Assembly (NCBI GenBank): GCA_002314465.1
Contig: DCGA01000191.1
Coordinates: forward strand, 1-5,689
Source: a bacterium UBA1790
GTDB taxonomy: Bacteria; Bacteroidota; Bacteroidia; Bacteroidales; Muribaculaceae
Length of the DNA stretch: 5,689 bases
Direction of reading: 5' to 3'
Below the pieces are notes generated by a model, which ran no database searches, had not been told where the DNA came from, and saw only the letters and a program-made list of their open reading frames with translations. Each line of letters opens with the position of its first letter. The stretch's first letter is position 1. Below, in pieces: positions 1 through 5,689 of the stretch. The position numbers were made by a program, and so were the translations under genes.

Positions 1-102
1 GTCGACGTCAATGTACTGGCGGGTCGCAACGAGGTTGAGATGCCTGCTGGCATATATGTAGTACTCGTGGGCGGCAAGAGTTTCAAGGTTATCATCAAGT
101 AA
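1..102 (+). CDS. C-terminal end of a secreted protein with a T9SS-type sorting tail (5' part outside window)
   Basis: Frame 1 is open from the first base to a TAA at 100-102, giving 33 residues that end GGKSFKVIIK. This tail aligns without gaps to the last 33 residues of the protein encoded next door, with 19 identities including the NV.AGRNE block, the G.YVV strand and GGKS.KV. Short C-terminal beta segments of this kind, rich in G, Y/V and K and ending in a basic residue, resemble the type A sorting domain of the type 9 secretion system found in Bacteroidota. The rest of the gene lies before the window, so its main domains are unknown; a leucine-rich-repeat or dockerin architecture like its neighbour is a reasonable inference. 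The following gene starts 39 bases downstream on the same strand with no visible terminator between, so the two are probably tandem paralogues and may be co-transcribed. Confidence 0.8.
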   Translation, partial: VDVNVLAGRNEVEMPAGIYVVLVGGKSFKVIIK

Positions 103-141
103 GCCCCATTTTTCAGAATACATCCAAGAAATATACTTAAA

Positions 142-2124
142 ATGCGCAAGGTTTTATTATTTATCGCAACAGTAACAGCCCTATGTTGCAACGCTCAGGT
201 TGCCTGCCAACCAGGTCAACTTAGCACACTTGTAAGCGACAATACTATCACAACCCTCACAATCACAGGCCAAATGGATGCCCGCGACTTTAAGTTCATC
301 GCTACCGAGCTCAACAACCTTGAGAGCGTAGACATGAGCGAGGTTGAGATTGTTGCATATGAAGACCTTGCAAATTCAACCCTGGGCAATGAGCACACAT
401 TTGCCGCCGCAACAGTCCCCACACTGTCGTTTGCCGGCAAGAAAGCGCTCACCACAGTGGTTCTCCCCAATAGCGCAACGGCCATAGGACAGGCAGCCCT
501 GGCAGCATGCCCCGCACTCACTCAGGTGACCATGGGCACTGCGCTCACAACCATAGGCGACTACGCATTCAATGCCTGCACCTCGCTGCAAAGCGTTAAC
601 ATTCCCTCGAGCGTAAGTACTGTAGGCGTCGGCTCATTCTCTCGCTGTCCGGCGCTCACAAGCGTTAACGTGACAACATGCGATACTCCCGCCGAGGCAC
701 TCACCATAGGCGACGAGGCATTCATGGACTGCCCCGCGCTGAGCAATGTAAACCTGGGCGAAAACGTAACTTCACTGGGCAACGCAGCATTTGCGGGCAC
801 CGGTCTCACCGTTATCGACCTGTCGCAATACAAGAAACTCCAGACACTGGGCAACTGGCTCTACGCCATGAGCAAGGTAACCAGCGCTACCCTGCCTTCG
901 TCACTCACCGCAATGGGTATGGGTGCATTTGTTTACAGCGACAATCTCACCACAGCAGTTCTCCCCAAGGGGCTTGAGATGCTGGGCGACTACACATTTG
1001 CAGGCAACAGCGCCCTCACATCAATCGACCTGGGCAATGTAAAGACCATTGGCAACTATGCATTGTATGCCACAAGCGCACTGCAAGAGGTTACCATTCC
1101 CGAGCGCACCACATTCCTGGGCACTCGCGCAATGGCAGGTATGACTGCACTCGCACAACTCAACGCTACCCCCACCTCGGTTCCCGCCCTCGGCGAGAAT
1201 GTATGGGAAGGCGTTGACCAACCCAACGTGAAACTCGCGGTGACACCCGCAACCATCGATGCCTATGCGGCAGCCGAGCAGTGGAAAGAATTCCTCATGG
1301 GTTACAACCTGCTGCTGGGTGACGCCGACGAAGACCTCGTGCTCAGCGTGGGTGACATCAACCTGATGATTAACGTAGTCCTGGGCCGTACCGACAAGTA
1401 TCCCAAGCAGACCGATACCAACGAGGACGGAACAATCTCTATTGAAGACATCAACTTTGTGATTAACGCGATGATGGGCCGTGTACCCTACTCTTACATT
1501 TTCGTTACTCCCAACACCACCGATGAGGTAAGCATAAAGAACTTCTCGATTACTCCGGGCGAAACCCGCGACATTGAGGTTGTTCTCGACAACGCCGAGG
1601 CTTGCAGCCACATGCAGTGCGACATCAATCTGCCCGAGGGACTCACCATCGTGGGTGCCGAGACTGCCGAGCGTGCACAGTCGCACACCCTGCTCACCAA
1701 TGTACAGGACGGCAACTGCCGCTTGATATGCTACTCGCCCAAGGGCACACACATCACCGGCAACCAGGGCGCGGTCATCACACTCAAGGTTAAGGCCGAC
1801 GAGACTCTGCAGAGCGAAGCAACCATCGTTGTTGACAATGTGGTGCTCGCCGATGAGAGTCACCCCACCCTCTATGCTGCACCCACCACAACCGAGGTGA
1901 GCAACACCACCGGCATTGACGATGTTGTAGCAAGCGGCAAGGCCTATGCAACCGGCAGCACACTCGTTATCGAGGCACAGGAGAACTGCACAGCGCAAGT
2001 TGTAGCAATGAACGGTACTGCACTCACCGTAAACGTGGCTGCGGGCCGCAACGAGTATCAACCGGGCACCGGCTTCTATGTAGTGCGCATGGGAGGTAAG
2101 AGCTACAAGGTAGCAGTTAAATAA
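142..2124 (+). CDS. Secreted BspA-type leucine-rich repeat protein with dockerin-like and cohesin-like domains and C-terminal sorting tail
   Basis: A 660-residue exported protein, probably cell-surface or secreted; substrate or partner unknown. Residues 1-18 form a signal peptide (MRK, hydrophobic core, CNA before Q19); the two cysteines do not fit a lipobox, so signal peptidase I cleavage is expected. Residues 102-360 are about eleven 22-28-residue LRR_5/BspA repeats. Residues 394-447 hold two dockerin-type calcium loops (D394/D396/D398/D405 and D425/N427/D429/D436), each followed by an IN...GR helix. Residues 464-590 look like a cohesin-like beta-sandwich (ITPGE, LPEGLTI, a late NVVLAD strand), seen by pattern only. 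Residues 591-660, after TGIDDV, end in GGKSYKVAVK like a T9SS type A sorting domain. ATG 142 is the only start in this frame after the preceding stop that gives a signal peptide. BspA-like proteins in this phylum often act in adhesion or binding; that role is inferred here. Confidence 0.88.
   Translation: MRKVLLFIATVTALCCNAQVACQPGQLSTLVSDNTITTLTITGQMDARDFKFIATELNNLESVDMSEVEIVAYEDLANSTLGNEHTFAAATVPTLSFAGKKALTTVVLPNSATAIGQAALAACPALTQVTMGTALTTIGDYAFNACTSLQSVNIPSSVSTVGVGSFSRCPALTSVNVTTCDTPAEALTIGDEAFMDCPALSNVNLGENVTSLGNAAFAGTGLTVIDLSQYKKLQTLGNWLYAMSKVTSATLPSSLTAMGMGAFVYSDNLTTAVLPKGLEMLGDYTFAGNSALTSIDLGNVKTIGNYALYATSALQEVTIPERTTFLGTRAMAGMTALAQLNATPTSVPALGENVWEGVDQPNVKLAVTPATIDAYAAAEQWKEFLMGYNLLLGDADEDLVLSVGDINLMINVVLGRTDKYPKQTDTNEDGTISIEDINFVINAMMGRVPYSYIFVTPNTTDEVSIKNFSITPGETRDIEVVLDNAEACSHMQCDINLPEGLTIVGAETAERAQSHTLLTNVQDGNCRLICYSPKGTHITGNQGAVITLKVKADETLQSEATIVVDNVVLADESHPTLYAAPTTTEVSNTTGIDDVVASGKAYATGSTLVIEAQENCTAQVVAMNGTALTVNVAAGRNEYQPGTGFYVVRMGGKSYKVAVK
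445..1221 (+). repeat. Array of about eleven BspA/LRR_5-type leucine-rich repeats within the secreted protein
   Basis: Residues 102-360 divide into consecutive units of mostly 23 residues with the pattern ALxxVxLPxxLTxIGxxAFxxCx. Units begin at A102 and recur at ALTQV, SLQSV, ALTSV, ALSNV, LTVID, KVTSA, NLTTA, ALTSI, ALQEV and ALAQL. The fourth unit is longer (28 residues, with an extra TPAEA segment) and the ninth is one residue short. The first four units share a cysteine at the equivalent position (AACP, NACT, SRCP, MDCP); later units replace it. Such arrays fold into a curved solenoid used for binding. The following NVKLAVTP...WKEF segment looks like the closing cap usually found after these arrays. 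Confidence 0.85.
1321..1482 (+). other. Dockerin-like duplicated calcium-binding module (protein domain)
   Basis: Residues 394-447 contain two copies of a 23-residue segment spaced 31 residues apart. Each has a 12-residue EF-hand-like loop with acidic or amide side chains at positions 1, 3, 5 and 12, followed by a helix ending in G-R (INLMINVVLGR and INFVINAMMGR). This is the hallmark of type I dockerins. In clostridial cellulosomes dockerins bind cohesins; in Bacteroidales such modules often sit in secreted proteins with no known scaffold, and may stabilise the chain or bind an adjoining domain. The first loop has L at position 6 where glycine is usual, while the second has the usual glycine. 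Confidence 0.8.
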
Positions 2125-2138
2125 TTTAAGAACAAGTT

Positions 2139-2169
2139 AAAAACAGCGTGGCAAAGCAAACTGCCACGC
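2139..2169 (-). terminator. Hairpin between the LRR gene and trmB, terminator-like only on the minus strand
   Basis: GCGTGGCA at 2146-2153 and TGCCACGC at 2162-2169 form a perfect 8-bp GC-rich stem around an 8-base loop. Read on the plus strand the stem is followed by CCATAGACAA, which has no T-tract. Read on the minus strand it is followed by TGTTTTT (2145 down to 2139), the layout of an intrinsic terminator. Both flanking genes lie on the plus strand, so it may stop antisense transcription into the LRR gene. Alternatively it may act on the plus strand as an mRNA 3'-end stabilising hairpin or a weak terminator separating the surface gene from trmB. The stem is clear; its function is inferred. 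Confidence 0.45.
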
Positions 2170-2194
2170 CCATAGACAACGACATAATCCAGAA

Positions 2195-2953
2195 ATGGGA
2201 AAAAACAAACTGAAGAAATTCGCTGAGATGGAAACACTGGACTGTGTGTTTCAGTTTCCATTTGCAGTAATCAAGGATAACGAGTGTCCCATGCGCGGCC
2301 ACTGGCATGAGAAATACTTCCACAACGACAACCCCATCGTGCTTGAACTGGGTTGCGGCAAGGGAGAGTATGCAGTGGGACTGGGCAAGCGTTTCCCCGA
2401 CAAGAACTATATAGGAGTGGATATCAAGGGCGCCCGCATGTGGACCGGCGCAAAGCAGGTTGCGCAAGACGAGATGACTAACGTGGCTTTCCTGCGCACA
2501 AGCATCGAGTTCATCGACCGCCTTTTTGCTCCCGACGAGGTGTCAGAGATATGGATTACCTTCCCCGATCCACAGATGAAAAACGAGAACAAGCGTCTCA
2601 CCGGCACCCGTTTCCTCAACAACTACCGTAAAATCCTCAAAGACGGCGGCCTTGTACACCTCAAGACCGACAGTCCCTTCCTGTATACATACACCGATGC
2701 TCTGGTGAAACTTAACAACCTTCCCGAGGAGGTCAACACCGACAACCTGTACAGCAGCGGCCTCGCCGATGACATCCTTGAGATAAAGACTCACTACGAG
2801 CGCCAGTGGCTGGAGCGCGGACTCACCATCAAGTATATCCAGTTCCATCTGCCCCACAACGTGGAGCTCCAGGAACCCGACATCGAGATTGAGCACGACG
2901 GCTATCGCAGTTACCACCGCGACCAGATTTTCTTCCAGAACAAAGAAGACTAA
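2195..2953 (+). CDS. trmB: tRNA (guanine(46)-N7)-methyltransferase
   Basis: TrmB transfers a methyl group from S-adenosylmethionine to N7 of G46 in the variable loop of tRNAs, in the cytoplasm. The 252-residue product is close to the usual family length. It shows the SAM-binding motif ELGCGKGEY (residues 51-59), the second-strand acidic motif [11 protein letters not shown] (71-81, D76), the family signature ITFPDPQMK with D125 (121-129) followed by KRLT (133-136), and HLKTDS (155-160), whose T-D pair matches the conserved TD of the family. A glutamine follows PDP where proteobacterial enzymes have tryptophan; I believe this is normal for Bacteroidota. Residues 1-48 carry an N-terminal extension with [22 protein letters not shown], also seen in this lineage. 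ATG 2195 precedes a basic, family-like N-terminus. The mrp start lies 12 bases past the stop, so the two are probably co-transcribed. No promoter is evident in the 70 bases upstream. Confidence 0.95.
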   Translation: MGKNKLKKFAEMETLDCVFQFPFAVIKDNECPMRGHWHEKYFHNDNPIVLELGCGKGEYAVGLGKRFPDKNYIGVDIKGARMWTGAKQVAQDEMTNVAFLRTSIEFIDRLFAPDEVSEIWITFPDPQMKNENKRLTGTRFLNNYRKILKDGGLVHLKTDSPFLYTYTDALVKLNNLPEEVNTDNLYSSGLADDILEIKTHYERQWLERGLTIKYIQFHLPHNVELQEPDIEIEHDGYRSYHRDQIFFQNKED

Positions 2954-2965
2954 AACAATCTTACA

Positions 2966-4069
2966 ATGACTTTATACCCCAATCTTATAATAGAAGCATT
3001 GCGCACAGTGCGCTATCCCGGCACAGGCAAGGACATCGTGGAGATGGGCATGGTAGCCGACGACATGCGCATTGATGGAAACAAGGTTTCTTTTTCTCTG
3101 GTATTTGACAAGCCCACCGACCCCTTCATTAAGAGCGTGGTGCGCGCCGCCGAGGTTGCAATAACTACCCATGTGGGCGAGGATGTTGACATCAAGGGCA
3201 ACATAGCAGTTGCCACCCGTCAGCAGGCTGTACCCAAGCAGGAAGCACCCATCCTGCCCGGCGTAAAGAACATCATAGGCGTGTCATCGGGCAAGGGCGG
3301 CGTAGGCAAGAGCACCATCTCGGTCAACCTCGCCGTGTCGCTGGCACAACTGGGCTACAAGGTGGGACTTCTCGACGCCGATATCTTCGGCCCGTCGGTT
3401 CCCAAAATGCTCGGCATCGAAGACGAGCAACTCTTCATGCGTCAGGACGGCGACCGCAACCTTATCATTCCCGCCGAGAAATACGGAGTAAAGAACCTCT
3501 CGATAGGTTACGTTATTGATAAAAACAAACCCGCGCTATGGCGTGGAGGCATGGCAAGCAATGCACTCAAGCAACTCATCACCCAGGGCGACTGGAGCGA
3601 ACTCGATTACTTTGTGATAGACATGCCCCCTGGCACAAGCGACATACACCTCACACTGGTTCAAACGCTGGGTATTACCGGCGCCGTAGTGGTTACTACC
3701 CCGCAAGAGGTTGCTCTTGCCGATGCACGCAAGGGTGTGAACATGTTCCTGAGCGAACAAGTGGGCGTACCCGTGCTGGGTATCGTTGAGAACATGTCTT
3801 GGTTTACACCTGCAGCCCACCCCGATGAGAAGTATTTCATCTTCGGTAAGGACGGCGGAAAGCAACTTGCCGAGGCCCTCAACGTGACACTCTTAGGACA
3901 AATCCCATTAGTGGCAAGCATTTGCAAGGGCGGTGATGACGGAGTACCCGTGACACTGCAGAACAGCGTTTCGGGCGCAGCATTCATAGAGTTGGCACGT
4001 TCGGTTGTTGACGCGGTCGACAAGCGAAACGCCACTTTGCCCCCGACCCACAAGGTGAATACGCACTAA
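2966..4069 (+). CDS. mrp: Mrp/ApbC-family P-loop ATPase, Fe-S cluster carrier
   Basis: Mrp/ApbC/NBP35 proteins are cytoplasmic dimeric ATPases that bind and hand over Fe-S clusters. The 367-residue product has an N-terminal MIP18/DUF59 domain (about 1-85, with YPGTGKDIVEMGMV) followed by the ATPase. The deviant Walker A GVSSGKGGVGKST is at 105-117, switch-like LLDADIFGPSVP at 135-146, and Walker B-like FVIDMPPGTSD at 216-226. The family segment ENMSWF is at 275-280, but the CxxC that normally follows is missing: the chain reads TPAAHPDEKYFIFG (281-294). The only cysteine in the protein is C320, in the SICKGGDDG motif. I recall that Bacteroidota members often look like this, so the gene is probably intact, not decayed. 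The last residues (from about 352) are a polar tail. It probably shares a transcript with trmB upstream; the next gene starts 89 bases after the stop. Confidence 0.94.
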   Translation: MTLYPNLIIEALRTVRYPGTGKDIVEMGMVADDMRIDGNKVSFSLVFDKPTDPFIKSVVRAAEVAITTHVGEDVDIKGNIAVATRQQAVPKQEAPILPGVKNIIGVSSGKGGVGKSTISVNLAVSLAQLGYKVGLLDADIFGPSVPKMLGIEDEQLFMRQDGDRNLIIPAEKYGVKNLSIGYVIDKNKPALWRGGMASNALKQLITQGDWSELDYFVIDMPPGTSDIHLTLVQTLGITGAVVVTTPQEVALADARKGVNMFLSEQVGVPVLGIVENMSWFTPAAHPDEKYFIFGKDGGKQLAEALNVTLLGQIPLVASICKGGDDGVPVTLQNSVSGAAFIELARSVVDAVDKRNATLPPTHKVNTH

Positions 4070-4092
4070 TTATTGACAAATATTATCCAATA

Positions 4093-4143
4093 ACCCGCTA
4101 AGGCACATGGTTCTTTCTTGACAGACGGGTCTATATGCCTTAG
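4093..4143 (+). promoter_or_regulatory. Interleaved inverted repeats in the leader of the M48 protease gene
   Basis: CTAAGGCA (4098-4105) is perfectly complementary to TGCCTTAG (4136-4143), and after one mismatch two more pairs extend the stem inward. ACCCG (4093-4097) is complementary to CGGGT (4126-4130). The arms are ordered a-b-a'-b', so the two stems cross: they could form a pseudoknot-like fold or two alternative hairpins. The second arm of the longer stem ends 15 bases before the ATG at 4159. No T-tract follows, so it is not a standard intrinsic terminator for mrp. It matches no riboswitch family I recognise. Alternatives are an operator for a dimeric regulator or a chance pairing; the 5-bp stem in particular could be chance. 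No clear Bacteroidota -7 element (TAnnTTTG) is visible in the 89-base gap. Confidence 0.35.
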
Positions 4144-4158
4144 ACAAATAGTACAAAT

Positions 4159-5025
4159 ATGAAAAAATTATTACTGTTATCATTAGTTTCGGCAGCGATG
4201 CTGCTGACAAGTTGCGGTTCAGTGCCTATCACCGGCCGCAAGCAACTTAACCTGGTTAGTGACAGCGAAGTGCTCCAATCAAGTCTCCAGAGCTACACAA
4301 GTTTCATGAGCACTGCAACTATTTCAACCCAGAAGACCCAGAGCGAGCAGGTAACACGCGTGGGCAAGAAGATTGCCGCCGCTACCGAGGCTTATCTCAA
4401 GTCGGCAGGTCTTGAGAGCGAAATCCAGAACTTTGCATGGGAATTCAACCTCGTGAAGAGTGATGAGATTAACGCTTGGTGTATGCCAGGCGGTAAGATT
4501 GTCGTTTATGAAGGCATCATGGCACTCATGAGCAGCGACGCCGAACTCGCAGTAGTACTCGGCCATGAGGTAGCGCATGCAGTGGCAAAACACAGCAACG
4601 AGCGTATGAGCCAGCAGATGATTGCCCAGTATGGCGCACAGGCACTGAGCATCTTTACATCGGGTAAGAGCCAAGCTACACAGGCAATTGCACAGCAGGT
4701 TTACGGCCTTGGCGCTAACTACGGCGTGATGCAGCCCTTCTCGCGCAAGCACGAGACTGAGGCCGACGAAATGGGTCTCATCCTCATGTCTATCGCAGGC
4801 TACAACCCCGAGGTTGCCCTTACCTTCTGGCAGAAGATGAGTGCAGCATCAAGCTCAAACGTGCCTGAGATTCTCAGTTCACACCCCAGCGATGCAACCC
4901 GCATCTCTAACATCCAGTCTAAACTGCCCGACATCAAGCAGAAGTATTACACTGCACCCGCAGCAACCACTACAAAGACTACTACAAAGACTACCAGCAA
5001 AAAGACTACAACCAAGAAGAAATAA
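4159..5025 (+). CDS. M48-family zinc metalloprotease, lipoprotein (LoiP/BepA-like)
   Basis: A 288-residue envelope peptidase. Residues 1-19 form a lipoprotein signal: MKK, a hydrophobic stretch, then lipobox LTSC with C19 as the lipidated cysteine. The residues after it (GSVPITG) lack the acidic or K-D/E export signal of surface lipoproteins in this phylum, so a periplasm-facing position is inferred. The zinc site is HEVAH (H136, E137, H140), with E199 of ETEAD (199-203) the expected third ligand by the ExxxD rule. SHPSDATRI (241-249) contains the conserved HP...R; the comparable histidine in E. coli BepA is reported to contact zinc and gate activity, so H242 may do the same. Size fits LoiP/YcaL-type enzymes, with no TPR domain as in BepA. 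Residues 270-288 are a low-complexity Thr/Lys tail. The likely role is degradation of misfolded or misassembled envelope proteins; substrates are unknown. It appears monocistronic, with a structured leader and its own terminator. Confidence 0.92.
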   Translation: MKKLLLLSLVSAAMLLTSCGSVPITGRKQLNLVSDSEVLQSSLQSYTSFMSTATISTQKTQSEQVTRVGKKIAAATEAYLKSAGLESEIQNFAWEFNLVKSDEINAWCMPGGKIVVYEGIMALMSSDAELAVVLGHEVAHAVAKHSNERMSQQMIAQYGAQALSIFTSGKSQATQAIAQQVYGLGANYGVMQPFSRKHETEADEMGLILMSIAGYNPEVALTFWQKMSAASSSNVPEILSSHPSDATRISNIQSKLPDIKQKYYTAPAATTTKTTTKTTSKKTTTKKK

Positions 5026-5052
5026 CATAGTCCTGTAGGGAATAATACAGCT

Positions 5053-5092
5053 ATCCCGCCCTCATCATGGTGATGAAGGCGGGATTGTTTTT
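5053..5092 (+). terminator. Intrinsic terminator of the M48 protease gene
   Basis: The left arm 5053-5067 (ATCCCGCC then CTCATCA) pairs with the right arm 5071-5085 (TGATGAA then GGCGGGAT), giving 15 base positions with a single C/A mismatch and a TGG loop. The stem is followed by TTGTTTTT (5085-5092), a good U-tract, 27 bases after the protease stop codon. On the minus strand the stem is followed by AGCTGTATTATT, which is not T-rich, so it is a weaker candidate terminator for the converging xseAB transcript whose last stop is at 5109. Confidence 0.9.
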
Positions 5093-5108
5093 CTATACCG
5101 ACAGGCGG

Positions 5109-5309
5109 TTATTGCTGGAGCGACTCAAGGATTGCCTTGAGTTCGTTGTCGGTTGCTGTGAGTTTAGCACGACAGAAGTCGAGCAATTCCTTAGCGCGCT
5201 TGGTGTACTGGCTCAGGTTGTCGATGCTGCACTCGGGGTCCTGCATCTTCTTTACGAGTTCGTCAAGCTCGGTTACAGCCTGCGAATAAGTGAGTTTGTT
5301 TTCTTCCAT
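5109..5309 (-). CDS. xseB: Exodeoxyribonuclease VII small subunit
   Basis: XseB binds several-fold to XseA to form exonuclease VII, which degrades single-stranded DNA from both ends and acts in mismatch repair and DNA damage tolerance, in the cytoplasm. The 66-residue product has the family pattern: LTYSQAVTELDELVKKMQ (residues 6-23), then the conserved short turn with S28 and L32 (CSIDNLSQYTKRAKELLDFCRAKL), forming two amphipathic helices. Its length is typical or slightly short for the family. The start at 5309 is the only ATG giving the full first helix and lies 12 bases after the xseA stop, the expected xseA-xseB operon order. It runs convergently with the M48 protease gene and ends 17 bases from that gene's terminator T-tract. 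Confidence 0.93.
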   Translation of the reverse strand: MEENKLTYSQAVTELDELVKKMQDPECSIDNLSQYTKRAKELLDFCRAKLTATDNELKAILESLQQ

Positions 5310-5321
5310 AGTTATATTGTA

Positions 5322-5689
5322 TTATTCTTTAAATTTCACTACCTGTGTACCCACAGCTCCGTCACGGAAGTGGGTAGTGATGAAATCGCCCACATTGAGT
5401 TCGCTCGCCGATGTCACGAACTTGCCGTTGCGTGTAGTGAGCGAGTAGCCGCGATTAAGGATATTGCGCGGCGACAGTAAGGCAACCTTGTCATCGAGCG
5501 ACTGCAACTGCATGTTAGCCGTGAGGAGCGCTTGTGTCACAACACCCTTGATAATCTCTGTGGTGTGATCCATGCGGGTGCTCTGAGCATATAGCAATGT
5601 TCCGGTCGCCGTAGTAATAGCGCCGACATAGTTGTCAAGGCGGGTGCGCGATGTCGAAACGATGCTCTGCGCAGTAGCGGGAATCATTG
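5322..5689 (-). CDS. xseA: Exodeoxyribonuclease VII large subunit, C-terminal part (5' part outside window)
   Basis: XseA is the catalytic subunit of exonuclease VII. About 122 C-terminal residues are visible; the frame stays open to the window edge, so the start of the gene is beyond it, and the methionine encoded at 5685-5687 is internal. The first ~65 visible residues are the end of the long helical region that carries the XseB-binding surface (TRLDNY and later LQSLDDKVALLSPRNIL). The conserved tail motif LSPRNILNRGYSLTT is followed by NGKFVTSASELNVGDFITTHFRDG, matching the family pattern of LARGYSI, then a 'V.S...L..GD.....F.DG' closing beta segment. The family is usually 400-450 residues, so roughly a quarter to a third is present. 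The stop TAA (5322-5324, complement) lies 12 bases before xseB, consistent with one operon. Confidence 0.93.
   Translation of the reverse strand, partial: MIPATAQSIVSTSRTRLDNYVGAITTATGTLLYAQSTRMDHTTEIIKGVVTQALLTANMQLQSLDDKVALLSPRNILNRGYSLTTRNGKFVTSASELNVGDFITTHFRDGAVGTQVVKFKE

Noticed and set aside
103..141. Possible terminator between the upstream fragment and the LRR gene (CCCCATTTTT)
   Set aside because: There is a short T-run but no complementary arms before it, so no stem can be supported.
142..198. Lipoprotein signal in the LRR protein because of cysteines 15 and 16
   Set aside because: The residues before the cysteines (TAL, ALC) do not match a lipobox, and the CNA-Q site fits signal peptidase I better.
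1021..2061. 346-codon open frame on the minus strand opposite the LRR gene
   Set aside because: It lies wholly antisense to a well-supported gene with clear domains. Its product is an odd Cys/Gly/Val/His-rich sequence with no recognisable motif, explained by codon bias of the sense strand.
4073..4123. Two TTGACA hexamers (4073-4078 and 4118-4123) as sigma-70 -35 boxes for the M48 gene
   Set aside because: Neither has a convincing -10 at the usual spacing, and Bacteroidota primary promoters use a different consensus (TTTG and TAnnTTTG), which I could not find in the gap.
4324..4752. 142-codon open frame on the minus strand opposite the M48 gene
   Set aside because: It is antisense to the HEVAH-containing catalytic region and its translation is a low-quality Cys/His/Leu-rich shadow.
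5067..5480. 137-codon open frame on the plus strand across the terminator, xseB and the xseA end
   Set aside because: It begins inside the terminator stem and is antisense to two well-conserved genes; no family motif is visible.

Overview
The window looks like a chromosomal segment of a Bacteroidales bacterium, possibly Muribaculaceae or a Prevotella-like relative (family level is a weak guess). The reasons are BspA-type leucine-rich repeats joined to dockerin-like repeats and a T9SS-type C-terminal tail, a trmB-mrp pair, an Mrp protein of the kind that lacks the CxxC motif, and no clear Shine-Dalgarno sequences. Genes are closely packed and moderately GC-rich. I see no mobile element, CRISPR array, tRNA or rRNA.

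Layout. Positions 1-102 hold the last 33 codons of a gene whose C-terminus matches that of the next gene (19 of 33 residues identical, no gaps). Positions 142-2124 encode a 660-residue exported protein: signal peptide, about eleven leucine-rich repeats, a dockerin-like calcium-loop pair, a cohesin-like beta domain and a sorting-signal-like tail. After a hairpin at 2146-2169 come trmB (2195-2953, tRNA m7G46 methyltransferase) and, 12 bases later, mrp (2966-4069, Fe-S carrier P-loop ATPase), probably one transcript. An 89-base gap with interleaved complementary arms precedes a lipoprotein M48 zinc protease (4159-5025), which ends at a strong intrinsic terminator (5053-5092). On the opposite strand, converging on that terminator, lie the xseA 3' part (5322-5689, runs off the window) and xseB (5109-5309), the two subunits of exodeoxyribonuclease VII.

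How the genes fit together. The left end is an envelope/surface module of tandem paralogues. The centre is housekeeping: tRNA modification and Fe-S cluster delivery. The M48 lipoprotein is probably an envelope quality-control protease. The right end is a DNA-repair nuclease operon. All coding regions belong to known families, and I found no convincing undescribed multi-gene system. The points most worth a second look are the dockerin plus cohesin-like architecture, the Mrp protein with only one cysteine, and the structured leader of the M48 gene.
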